NCBI RefSeq assembly: GCF_014191775.1
Contig: NZ_JACHXA010000009.1
Coordinates: forward strand, 1-64,000
Source of the DNA: Limibacillus halophilus
GTDB taxonomy: Bacteria > Pseudomonadota > Alphaproteobacteria > Kiloniellales > CECT-8803
Direction: 5' to 3'
DNA length: 64,000 nucleotides
Of this stretch, positions 8,079 to 19,361 are shown piece by piece. Under the pieces are notes generated by a model. That model worked only from the letters and a program-made list of their open reading frames with translations. It was not told the DNA's origin and searched no databases. The translations under genes were made by a program, and so were the position numbers. Numbering within the stretch: position 1 is the stretch's first letter; each line of letters opens with the position of its first letter.

Positions 8079-8873
8079 ATGTTTGGAATGAATGGAAGTG
8101 TGAAGTTTCGGATCAGGATGTTCGTCATCATGGTCCTTACAATGATCACCTTTTGCTATGCCATCTCCCTTGGCAATGCAGCATCCGTGATGATTTCGCC
8201 CATCAGCCTGAACATTGGTTCAGAAAAGCCGGCCACGCTGCTGACGCTCAACAACCTTGGCGACAGTGACATTGCAATCCAAGTTCGCATAAAGCGTTGG
8301 GTTAGCGGTGGGTTCCAGGACACTCTGGTCGACCAAAGTGAGATCATTGCCAGCCCCCCCTATGTTGTGATCCCGGCCGGCGGTAGGCAGATCGTTCGCC
8401 TCGTCGACACCAATCGTGGTCAATCAAGCGATGGTGAGATGCCTTACCGGGTTTTGGTAGATGAGATTCCGCGAAGCGGGGTCGGCGAAGGTTCCGCAGG
8501 CAACGTATCCTTTCAAATGCGGTATTCGGTTCCTCTGTTTGTGGGTGGACCGGAGCTCAACGCCGCCGATCCCGAACAGCGTCAGGTTCTGGCAAACGAC
8601 TTGAGTCGGAATCTGAAAACGACTGTGGTCACCTCAAGCGACGGTCAGCCAGCGTTGAAAGTGTTTAACGGTGGTTCCTATCACGCCCGGATAACAAAGC
8701 TCCGTGTTCGGGGTGTGGATGGTCGTGCCGTACCAGTTGCAGAGGGGCTCCTTGGCTACGTGTTGGCGGGTGAAGAAGTTCAGTTCCCTATGCCCTCGGC
8801 GATCTCTGCGCTCCGCCCCGGCGCCAGTCTCGTAGCGGAAGTCAATTCCGTCGAACTTCTCCTCATCAATTGA
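8079..8873 (+). CDS. Periplasmic pilus chaperone (PapD-like)
   Basis: A protein of 264 residues with an N-terminal hydrophobic signal (MFVIMVLTMITFCYAIS). The first immunoglobulin-like domain shows family segments: SVMISPISLNI for the G1-like edge, PATLLTLNNLGDSDIAIQVR, and IIASPPYVVIPAGGRQIVRL. These are followed by PYRVLVDEIP, close to the usual YR(V/L)xxxE(I/V)P motif. A shorter second domain follows (ALKVFNGGSYHARITKL). It should cap and fold pilin subunits in the periplasm and deliver them to the usher encoded next. AAGGGG lies before the ATG. Family identity is firm; subunit specificity is unknown. Confidence 0.9.
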   Translation: MFGMNGSVKFRIRMFVIMVLTMITFCYAISLGNAASVMISPISLNIGSEKPATLLTLNNLGDSDIAIQVRIKRWVSGGFQDTLVDQSEIIASPPYVVIPAGGRQIVRLVDTNRGQSSDGEMPYRVLVDEIPRSGVGEGSAGNVSFQMRYSVPLFVGGPELNAADPEQRQVLANDLSRNLKTTVVTSSDGQPALKVFNGGSYHARITKLRVRGVDGRAVPVAEGLLGYVLAGEEVQFPMPSAISALRPGASLVAEVNSVELLLIN

Positions 8874-8907
8874 TCTGACAACCCAGTTTTTCGGAGGCTT
8901 GTGTCTG

Positions 8908-11238
8908 ATGCGTCATTTCTGCCAGGCGATAATCGCGCGGCTCCTCGTGGCTTCCATAACCACAGGAATGGCGTCGCTCAACCATGCACAGGCTTCTGAG
9001 GCACCTCAAGCCGCTGAAGCAGCCACGCTCCTTTACCTTGAGTTGGTGGTGAATGAAGTGTCGCTACGAGACCTCGTGGAAGTCAGACGGGACGGCGAAA
9101 GCTTGATCGTGACCCTGGGCGACCTGATGCAGGCTGGACTGCTTCTTGAAGGGTCTCCGGATTCCCAGGTAGACGCCAACTCCTTGCCGGGCGTAACGGC
9201 CTCCTACGATGTCGAAGGGCAGCGTTTGATGATCCAGGCGGACCCGGACCTTTTGCCAAGACAGACACTCAACAGCCGGAACCGCGTTCAACCGATGCGG
9301 GCCGAGCGCGATGCCGGTGGTGTTCTGAGCTATGATCTCTATATGACCGGAGGAACCGAACAGGCCTCCTCCGCAAGCCTTTGGAACGAGGTGCGCGGTT
9401 TCAACGACTTCGGTTCGATCTCAACTACGGGAGTGTTTCGTTTTTTCGAGGACTACAAGGGCGAACTGAATCAGGAGTATCTGCGGTACGACACTTACTG
9501 GGCCTTGGAAGACCAGGAAAGCATGCTGCAATTCCGGGCTGGTGACCTGGTGACGGGGTCGCAGGTCTGGTCACGGTCACTTCGCTTGGGTGGGTTCCAG
9601 ATTTCCAAGGACTTCAGTCTGCAACCAAGCCTTATCACCTATCCTTTGCCCGACTTTTCCGGTCAGGCTGTTGTTCCCTCGTCGGTCGATGTCTTCATCA
9701 ACAGCTCTCAGGTCTATTCCGGGGAGGTCGTTCCGGGACCTTTCGATATTCCATCCAACACGGTGATCAACGGTTTGGGTGACGCCGAAATCGTCGTGAC
9801 AGACGCTCTCGGTCGTCAGGTCTCCAAAACCATTTCATTCTATGTGTCCAACGAGTTGCTGAGCGAGGGCCTCTTCGATTTCAGCGTCGAAGGTGGGTTT
9901 TTGCGTGAGGAGTATGGTCTGAGCTCCTTCACTTATGACACGACGCCTGTTGGTAGCGCGACAATGCGCTACGGGTTGACTGACTGGTTAACCGCCGAGG
10001 CACACGTCGAGGGTTCGGAGGATGTGCAGAACGCCGGTGTGGGAGGTGTCGTCAAGCTTGGCAATATGGGCATCATCAACACCTCAATTGCAGCCGGGCG
10101 CGGGGACGACCAAGGGCTGCAGCTCGGGTTGGGGTACCAGTTCTCCAGCCGGAACTTCTCAATCGGCGTGCAGCATATTGAGCGGAGCGCTGGTTACTTC
10201 GACCTTGGACGGCAGAGCGGGTCTCCCTTGGGTAAACGGTCGACGCAGGTAACGGGCTCGCTCAATTTAGGTAATTTTGGAACGTTTGGCGCGGGTTACT
10301 TCCGCGTCGAAGATAACGAGCGTGATCTCTCAGAGATCGTGAATGTTTCGTACAGCCCACGGCTTTGGGAAGGGGTCAACCTCTACGCCTCTGCAAATGC
10401 CGACTTGCATGATAGTGAAAGCATGAACGTGTCGGTCGGACTCTCAATTCCACTGGGATCGTACGGCAATAGCTCGGTACGGACCCGATACGCGCGTGAC
10501 GGCGATTTGTCCTCCACTCTGGCGTACTCGAAATCCGCACCCATCACCGGTGGCCTGGGCGGTGGACTTGCCGGCACATGGGGCGATGAGAAATTCTTTC
10601 AAGGTAACCTGAACTGGAAGAGCCGCTTTATCGACACCTACGTAGGAGCCTATGGGGAGCCGTCCGAGCCCGTTGTTTGGGGTGAAGCCCGGGGTTCGCT
10701 GGTATTTATGGATGGCGCTGTATTCCCAACCAACCAGATCAGCGATTCCTTCGCTTTGGTTAGCACCAACGGCTATGAGGACGTGCCGGTCTTGTTGGAG
10801 AACCAGCTCGTCGGCACCACCGATGACAACGGCCATCTCTTGGTTCCCTGGGTCCAATCCTACAACCGTACAAATCTGTCGATCGACCCGGTTGACCTCC
10901 CTGCCGATGTTTCGGTCGAGGAGACTCGCAAGACCATTATGGCGGCCAGACGGAGCGGCGTTCGGACAGAGTTCAACGTGGCGCTTTCACAATCGGCTGT
11001 CGTCATCCTGCAGGATTCGACAGGCAAGCCGCTTGATGTCGGAACGGTCGTGAACATGGATGGTGGGGAAGCAAACCTTTACGTCGGCTGGGAGGGGCGC
11101 TTGTTCCTGGAACGGGTCGAAGAAGAAACCACACTCTTGGTGCGGCGCAACGACGCTGCCGACTGCAAAGTGGTCATTTCCTATAAGGCTGCGCCCGGAA
11201 CCATTCCCACCCTTGGGCCTTTTAGTTGTAGCGAATGA
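8908..11238 (+). CDS. Outer-membrane usher of chaperone-usher pilus
   Basis: A protein of about 776 residues, the length expected for an archaic-type usher (FimD/PapC superfamily). After the signal peptide comes an N-terminal periplasmic domain (YLELVVNEVSLRDLVEVR). A long beta-barrel region follows with many alternating aromatic segments, including the family-like stretch QVYSGEVVPGPFDIP and VVTDALGRQVSKTISFYV. The C-terminal domains contain VPWVQSYNRTNLSIDP and a terminal Cys pair (ADCKVV and GPFSCSE). ATG 8908 is preferred, with GGAGG at 8893-8897. It should receive chaperone-subunit complexes and export the fibre. Confidence 0.93.
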   Translation: MRHFCQAIIARLLVASITTGMASLNHAQASEAPQAAEAATLLYLELVVNEVSLRDLVEVRRDGESLIVTLGDLMQAGLLLEGSPDSQVDANSLPGVTASYDVEGQRLMIQADPDLLPRQTLNSRNRVQPMRAERDAGGVLSYDLYMTGGTEQASSASLWNEVRGFNDFGSISTTGVFRFFEDYKGELNQEYLRYDTYWALEDQESMLQFRAGDLVTGSQVWSRSLRLGGFQISKDFSLQPSLITYPLPDFSGQAVVPSSVDVFINSSQVYSGEVVPGPFDIPSNTVINGLGDAEIVVTDALGRQVSKTISFYVSNELLSEGLFDFSVEGGFLREEYGLSSFTYDTTPVGSATMRYGLTDWLTAEAHVEGSEDVQNAGVGGVVKLGNMGIINTSIAAGRGDDQGLQLGLGYQFSSRNFSIGVQHIERSAGYFDLGRQSGSPLGKRSTQVTGSLNLGNFGTFGAGYFRVEDNERDLSEIVNVSYSPRLWEGVNLYASANADLHDSESMNVSVGLSIPLGSYGNSSVRTRYARDGDLSSTLAYSKSAPITGGLGGGLAGTWGDEKFFQGNLNWKSRFIDTYVGAYGEPSEPVVWGEARGSLVFMDGAVFPTNQISDSFALVSTNGYEDVPVLLENQLVGTTDDNGHLLVPWVQSYNRTNLSIDPVDLPADVSVEETRKTIMAARRSGVRTEFNVALSQSAVVILQDSTGKPLDVGTVVNMDGGEANLYVGWEGRLFLERVEEETTLLVRRNDAADCKVVISYKAAPGTIPTLGPFSCSE

Positions 11239-11248
11239 GGGAACAGAG

Positions 11249-11647
11249 ATGTCCATTTTTTACCCACGTCTTTTGAAACACCTCTTCCCCTCGCTTCTGA
11301 TAGCCGTCCTTTGCGGTTTACCGATTGCAGGCTGGATGCTCAATGTCGCTCGTGCTCAGACCGAGGGGGGCGTGCTCGATCTAAATCCGCAGCAACTTCC
11401 CGGCCAAACAAGCAGTTTGCGGACGGTTGGCATGTTGGGAGTAGAATTCAAGATCACCCCAACCTGTATCGTCGAACGATTAGAGGAACTGGCATTACCT
11501 AAGTTCAGTGCCGAGGTTTCCAGCTATCGTAAGCGACATTCTTTCATCGACGGCTCTCTTTTCGTGGGCTGCACGGACCCCAATTCCTTCCATCTCGTAC
11601 GCCCGCCTCGCACTGATTCCGGCCAGGGAGCCACCATATCATGGTAA
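11249..11647 (+). CDS. Short secreted SCPU-like protein, apparently truncated
   Basis: A protein of 132 residues with a signal peptide (hydrophobic SLLIAVLCGLPIAGWML, likely cut after ARAQ). The mature part has a Cys pair (TPTCIVERL and VGCTDPN) spaced much as in the pilins, with a strand-like LALPKFSAEVSS between. It ends shortly after the second Cys (ATISW), without the C-terminal half seen in the other SCPU subunits. It could be a degenerate minor subunit, a terminator subunit or a short adaptor. It starts 10 bases after the usher stop and overlaps the tip-adhesin gene by 7 bases, so it is retained in a coupled operon. Confidence 0.65.
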   Translation: MSIFYPRLLKHLFPSLLIAVLCGLPIAGWMLNVARAQTEGGVLDLNPQQLPGQTSSLRTVGMLGVEFKITPTCIVERLEELALPKFSAEVSSYRKRHSFIDGSLFVGCTDPNSFHLVRPPRTDSGQGATISW

Positions 11648-12582
11648 GAAATCCAATCAGCAATCCAGGCCTTGGCGCGATAGTCGCCCTTGTGTTGCTT
11701 CTGTTTTCTGCTGGCGCGCGGGCTGAATGTTCTGTGTCCAGTTCGACCCAGGATATCGGCGCGATCCCCTCGGATCAGCTGCAGAACACACAGGTCGATT
11801 TTACGCTTTCGACCGGGTTTTCCTGCAACGTCCTGGCAAGTGTGGGCTCGGAGGATCGCATCGAGGCCACGCTTCTGGGATCGACAAACAATCTGGCATT
11901 GAACAACGGATCCGGTGGAAGCCTTCCATTCGCGCTGTTTCTCGATTCTGCGCGCAGCCAGCCTTTTAACGTGAACGACACCGTAGCGTTTGGCGGCTCA
12001 GAGCTTCTTAGTCTTTTCTCGGCAGCCGGTGGAGCGATTCCAATATATCTGACGACCGCGTTGGGGAACGTGCCCGCCGGCAGCTATAGCGACAGCCTGT
12101 CATTGCGTTGGGTGTGGGATGTTTGTGATCTGGGGGGGGCAGGTGATACCTGCGTCACGCGAAGCAGCGGTGACCAAGTTGTCAGCTTGACCATCACGCT
12201 GGTTGTATCGCCAGTCTGCGGGATAACCGCCGCCGAGCTTTATGATTTTGGCACGGCAACGCTCATGAGTGCAGTCGACCCCCTGAACGTGCCCATTTCA
12301 ATCGATTGCACCTTGCAACAGAGCTACAAGCTATATCTTGACGGCGGCGACAATCAGTCCGGAGGCCGGCGGAGAATGGTCGGTGCCGGCGGCAGCGTGA
12401 AGTATAATATTTTTGCGCAAGATGGCGTCACACCGGTCGGCCCAAAGGCGAAGGATTCCCTCAGTGGCTTGGGCAGCGGATTCGTTCAGTCCTTCAATCT
12501 GCTGGCAAAAGTAGACGCGTCTCAAGGTTCCCTGGCGGCAGGCCTCTATGAAGACAGAGTGCGAATAGTGGTGGAATACTGA
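11641..12582 (+). CDS. Two-domain SCPU protein, probable tip adhesin
   Basis: A protein of 313 residues with a signal peptide ending near residue 28 (GARA before EC). The first domain (about 29-180) is SCPU-like but divergent: GFSCNVLAS, LPFALFLDSARSQPF, GSYSDSLSLRWVWD. The second (about 190-313) is a regular pilin-type domain: VCGITAAELYDFGTA, DCTLQQSYKLYLDGG, LYEDRVRIVVEY. A two-domain subunit with one pilin-type module at the C-terminus, last in the operon, is the usual design of an archaic pilus tip adhesin. The receptor is unknown. The gene overlaps the previous one by ATGGTAA. The 277 bases after it (12583-12859) hold no gene I can support. Confidence 0.83.
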   Translation: MVRNPISNPGLGAIVALVLLLFSAGARAECSVSSSTQDIGAIPSDQLQNTQVDFTLSTGFSCNVLASVGSEDRIEATLLGSTNNLALNNGSGGSLPFALFLDSARSQPFNVNDTVAFGGSELLSLFSAAGGAIPIYLTTALGNVPAGSYSDSLSLRWVWDVCDLGGAGDTCVTRSSGDQVVSLTITLVVSPVCGITAAELYDFGTATLMSAVDPLNVPISIDCTLQQSYKLYLDGGDNQSGGRRRMVGAGGSVKYNIFAQDGVTPVGPKAKDSLSGLGSGFVQSFNLLAKVDASQGSLAAGLYEDRVRIVVEY

Positions 12583-12859
12583 CTATGTGGGCGGGGACGG
12601 TCGCTCTTGGTCGGATACTTTTTCCCAAAGATTAATGTGGGTGGTGTCATGGCTGGACGCTACGAAATCGCCCGACCTTGCTCAAGGTGATTTCTCTGAC
12701 AGCGCCAACCGTCTCAAAGAGCCTACTGAGACTCGGGCTATATTTTCGGCAGATCTGGGGTCCGCGGTGCGTCTCTGATAGGCCAACCCCTAGGTAACCC
12801 GCTGAAAACACGCGGTAATTCAGAGCAATTCCGAAACCTTCGAGAGAGACGGGGGTGAG

Positions 12860-12949
12860 TGGCGGAGGGGGAGGGATTCGAACCCTCGGTACGCTTTCGC
12901 GCACAACGGTTTTCGAGACCGCCCCGTTCAACCGCTCCGGCACCCCTCC
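12860..12949 (-). tRNA. tRNA-Ser(CGA)
   Basis: On the minus strand the 90-base gene begins GGAGGGG and ends CCCCTCC-G-CCA, so the 7-bp acceptor stem is perfect and CCA is encoded. The anticodon arm is GCGGT-CTCGAAA-ACCGT, placing CGA at the anticodon, which reads UCG. A long variable arm (TGTGCGCGAAAGCGTAC) marks class II tRNA-Ser. The T arm GAGGGTTCGAATCCCTC is intact. Confidence 0.95.
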
Positions 12950-13093
12950 GCTGAGATAGGTTGCATTCGAAGAGCGATACCAGGTAATCATCATGCCCTG
13001 GCCGAAGCGCCGCGGACACTACCCCAAGCCTTCACCGGCTGCAAGCCGTTGAAAGGGTCATCGGACATCATGAAGATTCTTCGCCAAAATCCG

Positions 13094-13121
13094 TTGACAG
13101 CCTCGGGTCCATGGCTATAGT
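13094..13121 (+). promoter_or_regulatory. Sigma70-type promoter of rplU-rpmA
   Basis: TTGACA (13094-13099) and TATAGT (13116-13121) are separated by 16 bases, a near-consensus housekeeping promoter. Transcription would begin near 13128, leaving a leader of about 80 bases before rplU. In that leader CGGGCA (13134-13139) can pair with TGCCCG (13164-13169), a possible regulatory hairpin. Confidence 0.75.
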
Positions 13122-13210
13122 GCGACGGCCTCACGGGCACTGAGGATTTGGATTTCCTGGTGATGCCCGCGAAAACGGTTTTCTGCACTAATTGAAGAAT
13201 GATGAACGCC

Positions 13211-13741
13211 ATGTTCGCTGTAGTTAAAACGGGCGGCAAGCAATATAAGGTCGCCAAGAATGATATCGTGGTCGTGGAGAAGCTGGCGGGTGACGCCGGT
13301 GCCACGGTCGAACTCGACCAGGTTTTGATGTTGGGTGACGGCGGTAAAGCCACGGTCGGTGCGCCGACTGTCGCCGGTGCGCTTGTGACCGCCGAGGTGG
13401 TGGAGCAGACACGCGGCCCGAAGATCACGATCTTCAAGAAGAAGCGCCGCAAGCACTATCAGCGCACGGCGGGTCACCGCCAGGACCTGACGGTGCTGCG
13501 TGTGACCGACATCCTGACCGACGGCGCAAAGCCGGCCAAGAAGGCCGCGGCTCCCAAGAAGGCTGAAGCAAAGACTGCGGAAAAGGCCGAGGCCCCCGCG
13601 AAAGCTGAGGCTCCCAAGAAAGCCGCGCCCAAGGCGGAGGCCCCTAAGAAGGCGGCTGCCGCTAAGGCTCCGGCCAAGAAGGCCGCTGCGCCGAAGAAGA
13701 CCACTGCCGCCAAGAAGGCGGCGGACAAGACAAAGGAGTAA
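13211..13741 (+). CDS. rplU: 50S ribosomal protein L21 with long Ala/Lys-rich tail
   Basis: L21 is a primary binder of 23S rRNA in the large subunit. Residues 1-102 carry the family fold, starting [14 protein letters not shown], with the rRNA-binding segment [22 protein letters not shown] 13211 is chosen because L21 proteins start at this Met; an in-frame ATG at 13199 would add four residues. The remaining 70 or so residues are a low-complexity tail of Ala, Lys, Pro and Glu repeats (AEAPKKAAP-type). Total length is 176 residues, against about 100 in typical L21. The gene forms an operon with rpmA 6 bases downstream. Confidence 0.96.
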   Translation: MFAVVKTGGKQYKVAKNDIVVVEKLAGDAGATVELDQVLMLGDGGKATVGAPTVAGALVTAEVVEQTRGPKITIFKKKRRKHYQRTAGHRQDLTVLRVTDILTDGAKPAKKAAAPKKAEAKTAEKAEAPAKAEAPKKAAPKAEAPKKAAAAKAPAKKAAAPKKTTAAKKAADKTKE

Positions 13742-13747
13742 GCAGCC

Positions 13748-14002
13748 ATGGCACATAAAAAAGCTGGTGGTAGCTCACGGAACGGTCGTGACTCAGAAGG
13801 TCGCCGTCTTGGCGTCAAGAAGTTTGGCGGCGAAGCGGTCCTGGCGGGCAACATCCTGATACGGCAGCGCGGCACCAAGTATCATCCCGGCACCAACGTC
13901 GGCATGGGTCGTGATCACACGCTGTTTGCGCTGGTCGAAGGCAAGGTGTCCTTCCACAAGACGCGCGACCGCACCACGATCTCGGTGGAGCCGCAGGCTT
14001 AA
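13748..14002 (+). CDS. rpmA: 50S ribosomal protein L27
   Basis: A protein of 84 residues. The N-terminus ([18 protein letters not shown]) is the conserved flexible arm of L27 that reaches the peptidyl-transferase centre, followed by [12 protein letters not shown] and the basic core [20 protein letters not shown]. The AAGGAG ribosome site lies inside the end of rplU. Length and sequence are typical. A perfect terminator follows, so rplU-rpmA is likely its own transcription unit. Confidence 0.97.
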   Translation: MAHKKAGGSSRNGRDSEGRRLGVKKFGGEAVLAGNILIRQRGTKYHPGTNVGMGRDHTLFALVEGKVSFHKTRDRTTISVEPQA

Positions 14003-14022
14003 GCGGACCCCACCGCAGGTGA

Positions 14023-16280
<2,258 letters not shown>

Positions 16281-16292
16281 GGAGTGATGGCG

Positions 16293-17576
16293 ATGAAAGC
16301 GGAAGTGTTTCCTGACCAGGATGATCTGCGCCGGTCAATGATGGCGCTCGGCAAGGCAGCGAAATCGGCGGCGGGCATTCTGGCGCAATCCAGTGACGCT
16401 CAACGCAATGCCGGCCTGTTGGCCGCTGCAGCCGCACTGCGCGCGCGCCAGAACGAGATCCTGGCTGCAAACGGCGCAGACATGGCCGAAGCCCGCGAGA
16501 AAGGTTTGACCGAGGCGCTTTTGGATCGCCTTGAGCTCAATCCCCAGCGCGTGGAGGCGATGGCGGTTGGTTTGGAGGAAATTGCCAAGCTCCCCGATCC
16601 GCTCAATCGTGTTCTGGAATCGACGACACGTCCCAACGGCCTGCGAATCGAGAAAGTGTCGGTTCCTTTGGGCGTCATTGGGATTATCTACGAGAGCCGC
16701 CCGAACGTGACAGCCGATGCCGGTGCACTCTGCCTGAAGGCCGGTAACGCGGCGATTCTGCGTGGCGGCTCGGAGTCCGCGCGATCATCCGCCGCAATTC
16801 TTGAAGCTTTGCAGAATGGCCTGGTAGCCGCTGGCTTGCCCGAATCGGCGATCCAGCGCCCGCCGACCAGCGACAGGGAGGCCGTCGGTATTCTGCTGAA
16901 GATGAGCGACAGCGTCGATGTGATCATACCGCGTGGTGGGCGCGGTTTGATCGAGAGGGTGATGAATGAAAGCCGGGTTCCGGTGCTGGCCCATCTGGAT
17001 GGTCTCTGTCACACCTATATCCATGCCGCCGCTGATCTGGACAAGGCCCGCGCCATCGCCCTTAACGCAAAAATGCGGCGCACGGGTATTTGCGGTGCAA
17101 CCGAGACGCTGCTTGTCGATCGTGCCGCCGTTGCCAGCCACTTGCAGCCGGTTCTCCGCGATTTGGCCGAGGCCGGTTGCGAGCTGCGGGGTGATGAATC
17201 GGTGCGCGCGTTGGTGCCTGATGTGAAGGCGGCCACTGACGCCGATTGGGATACTGAGTACCTCGCACCAATCCTCTCGGTCAGGGTTGTCGATGATCTG
17301 GTCGAGGCCGTTGCACACATCAATCGCCATGGGTCACATCACACCGAGTGTATCGTGACCGAGGATGCAGCAGCGGCACAGCGCTTCATGGCCGAGGTCG
17401 ACGCCGGTATCGTCCTGCACAACGCCTCGACCCAGTTTGCCGATGGCGGTGAGTTTGGCATGGGGGCCGAGATTGGCATATCGACGGGCAAGCTGCATGC
17501 CCGTGGGCCGGTCGGAGCCCAACAGCTCACCAGTACGAAATACCGCGTGCATGGCAGTGGCCAGGTTCGCCCCTAG
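16293..17576 (+). CDS. proA: Gamma-glutamyl phosphate reductase
   Basis: This enzyme reduces glutamyl 5-phosphate with NADPH to glutamate semialdehyde, the second step of proline synthesis. The 427 residues have the aldehyde-dehydrogenase-type fold, with [27 protein letters not shown] and the catalytic Cys near 267 in [15 protein letters not shown]. The ending matches the family: [17 protein letters not shown] and [16 protein letters not shown] 16293 has AGGAG 8 bases upstream; ATG 16287 and GTG 16284 are in frame. It starts 12 bases after proB. Confidence 0.96.
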   Translation: MKAEVFPDQDDLRRSMMALGKAAKSAAGILAQSSDAQRNAGLLAAAAALRARQNEILAANGADMAEAREKGLTEALLDRLELNPQRVEAMAVGLEEIAKLPDPLNRVLESTTRPNGLRIEKVSVPLGVIGIIYESRPNVTADAGALCLKAGNAAILRGGSESARSSAAILEALQNGLVAAGLPESAIQRPPTSDREAVGILLKMSDSVDVIIPRGGRGLIERVMNESRVPVLAHLDGLCHTYIHAAADLDKARAIALNAKMRRTGICGATETLLVDRAAVASHLQPVLRDLAEAGCELRGDESVRALVPDVKAATDADWDTEYLAPILSVRVVDDLVEAVAHINRHGSHHTECIVTEDAAAAQRFMAEVDAGIVLHNASTQFADGGEFGMGAEIGISTGKLHARGPVGAQQLTSTKYRVHGSGQVRP

Positions 17577-17579
17577 TCA

Positions 17580-18236
17580 ATGACGCACCACCCAACAGCG
17601 TGGCGCTTGACCCCTCGCCAACTCGCAGAGGCGCTTGGCGGACGACTCCCGCCGCCGGGTGCCCGGATTGGGCTTTTGGGCGGCTCGTTCAACCCGGCCC
17701 ATGAAGCACACCGCGAACTGTCCATGGCTGCACTGCGACGCCTGGGTTTGGATGAGGTCTGGTGGCTGGTGAGTCCGCAAAACCCGCTAAAGCCCCAACA
17801 GGGCATGGCCCAGTTGGCGCGTCGCCGAGCCTCGGCCGAACGGAAGGCCAGTCATCCGGCCATCCGGGTGACGACCTTGGAAAGTCAGCTTGGAACCATT
17901 TATACCGCCGAGACGCTGGCGGTGCTTAAGGCCTTGTTTCCGCGTGTTCGCTTTGTCTGGCTGATGGGTGCCGACAACCTCTGCCAGATTGATCGATGGC
18001 AGGATTGGGAAGCAATCTTTCAGTCGCTTCCCGTTGCGGTTTTCGACCGTCCGCCCTATTCTATAAGAGCGACGTTAGCCAAGGCGGCTCAGCGGTTTGC
18101 CAAGTTTCGTCTGCCCGAGAAATCGGCCGGGCTATTGGTGACCACCCAGCCTCCGGCCTGGGTTTATGTTCATGGCCGGAAGAATCCGCTCTCGGCGACG
18201 CGCATTCGCGCTATCCATCCCGACTGGCCGGGATGA
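17580..18236 (+). CDS. nadD: Nicotinate-nucleotide adenylyltransferase
   Basis: This enzyme adenylates nicotinate mononucleotide in NAD synthesis. The 218 residues hold the nucleotidyltransferase fold: GLLGGSFNPAHEAH at about 23-36, LDEVWWLVSPQNPLK, WLMGADNL and the C-terminal SATRIRA motif (IS-x-T-x-x-R class). The usual (H/T)xGH signature reads HEAH here, a Gly-to-Ala change that keeps both His. It starts 3 bases after proA, and its stop overlaps rsfS by ATGA. Confidence 0.93.
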   Translation: MTHHPTAWRLTPRQLAEALGGRLPPPGARIGLLGGSFNPAHEAHRELSMAALRRLGLDEVWWLVSPQNPLKPQQGMAQLARRRASAERKASHPAIRVTTLESQLGTIYTAETLAVLKALFPRVRFVWLMGADNLCQIDRWQDWEAIFQSLPVAVFDRPPYSIRATLAKAAQRFAKFRLPEKSAGLLVTTQPPAWVYVHGRKNPLSATRIRAIHPDWPG

Positions 18237-18667
18237 AGGTGCAAAAGAGCGCAAACGACGGAGGTGCAGTCATAGGCGCAAAGAGTGAAACGAACGGAGG
18301 TCAGGCGCAGGTCGCCGCGCTTCCGAGCAGTGAAGAAATCCTCCAGCTTGTGGAGGGCTCCCTGGATGACGATAAGGCCGAAGACCTCATTGTTATCGAT
18401 CTCTCCGGAAAAACCAGCATTGCCGACTACATGGTGATCGCATCGGGCCGCTCCACGGTCCAGGTCGGTGCCATGGCTGAGCATCTGCGCGAGAAGTTGA
18501 AGAAGCGCAAACTCTCAGTGGCAGTGGAAGGCGCGGGACGCAGCGATTGGGTCCTGATCGACGCTGGCGATATCATCGTTCACCTGTTCCGACCGGAAGT
18601 ACGTGCATTCTACAATCTTGAGAAGATGTGGGGCAGTGACGTACTGGAAACCGCGGGCCAGGCCTGA
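18233..18667 (+). CDS. rsfS: Ribosomal silencing factor RsfS
   Basis: RsfS binds L14 and keeps the ribosomal subunits apart when nutrients are scarce. The 144 residues hold the Iojap/RsfS fold after a 30-residue leader: EDLIVIDLSGKTSIADYMVI, ASGRSTVQVGAMAEHL, GRSDWVLIDAGDIIVHLF and EVRAFYNLEKMWG. ATG 18233 overlaps the nadD stop, which favours coupling. nadD-rsfS-rlmH is a widely conserved trio. Confidence 0.94.
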   Translation: MKVQKSANDGGAVIGAKSETNGGQAQVAALPSSEEILQLVEGSLDDDKAEDLIVIDLSGKTSIADYMVIASGRSTVQVGAMAEHLREKLKKRKLSVAVEGAGRSDWVLIDAGDIIVHLFRPEVRAFYNLEKMWGSDVLETAGQA

Positions 18668-18791
18668 ACGATCCTGAGATTAGCCCAGAACCGGGCACCG
18701 GGGATGGAAGGACCTGACTGGCACCGGGTAGGCGAGTGCTGGAGCAGGCGGTGAGAATCTTGAAATTGGGCCGAGGTCTCGGGAGGGCGAC

Positions 18792-19253
18792 GTGCGCATC
18801 ACATTGGCCGCTGTTGGGCGGATGAAGCGCAGTGAACTGGCGCCAGCCTACGATGACTACGCCAAGCGTCTTTCCTGGCCGCTTACCCTCAAGGAAGTCG
18901 AAGAAAAACGGCCCTTGCCCGCCGAGCAATTGATGGTGGCGGAAGGCGCTGCCCTGTTGTCGAGCTTGCCTGCGGACGCTTACGTCATCGCACTGGAGCG
19001 CAGCGGCAAGAACATCTCGAGTGAGGCCTTCGCGGCGTTATTGCAAGGCCTGCAGGACGAGGGCCGCCGGGAGGTGGCCTTTGTGATCGGCGGTGCCGAT
19101 GGCCTGTCGGCAGAAGTCATCGAGAGGTCCGACTTCAAACTGTCCTTTGGCGCGATGGTTTTGCCCCACATGCTGGCGCGCACGCTTTTGGTGGAGCAGT
19201 TGTTTCGCGCTCAAACGATATTGGCGGGCCACCCTTATCACCGTGGCGTCTAA
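18792..19253 (+). CDS. rlmH: 23S rRNA (pseudouridine1915-N3)-methyltransferase
   Basis: This SPOUT-class methyltransferase modifies helix 69 of 23S rRNA. Its 153 residues carry the trefoil-knot features FVIGGADGLS and LSFGAMVLPHMLARTLL, and end with LAGHPYHR. The start is GTG 18792 behind GGGAGGG; the sequence from there (MRITLAAVGRMK) matches the family N-terminus. The 124 bases between rsfS and rlmH hold no gene that I can support. Confidence 0.94.
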   Translation: MRITLAAVGRMKRSELAPAYDDYAKRLSWPLTLKEVEEKRPLPAEQLMVAEGAALLSSLPADAYVIALERSGKNISSEAFAALLQGLQDEGRREVAFVIGGADGLSAEVIERSDFKLSFGAMVLPHMLARTLLVEQLFRAQTILAGHPYHRGV

Positions 19254-19361
19254 GGCTGCGACAGACGGCATGCAATCCCATATAATATCGACCGGAATCC
19301 CACGCACAATTGCTGCGTCCAAGGAGGCCGCGTCGAGAGATATGCTGAGAGCCATGCCGCA

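Noticed and set aside
6279-12582. Sporulation function suggested by the spore coat U name
   Set aside because: SCPU domains with a chaperone and usher are archaic pili. Nothing else in the window concerns sporulation.
12647-13019. Open frames on the minus strand over the tRNA-Ser
   Set aside because: They run through the tRNA gene and lack ribosome sites or domain features.
18668-18791. Possible small gene between rsfS and rlmH
   Set aside because: No open frame with a ribosome site and no recognisable peptide in the 124 bases.
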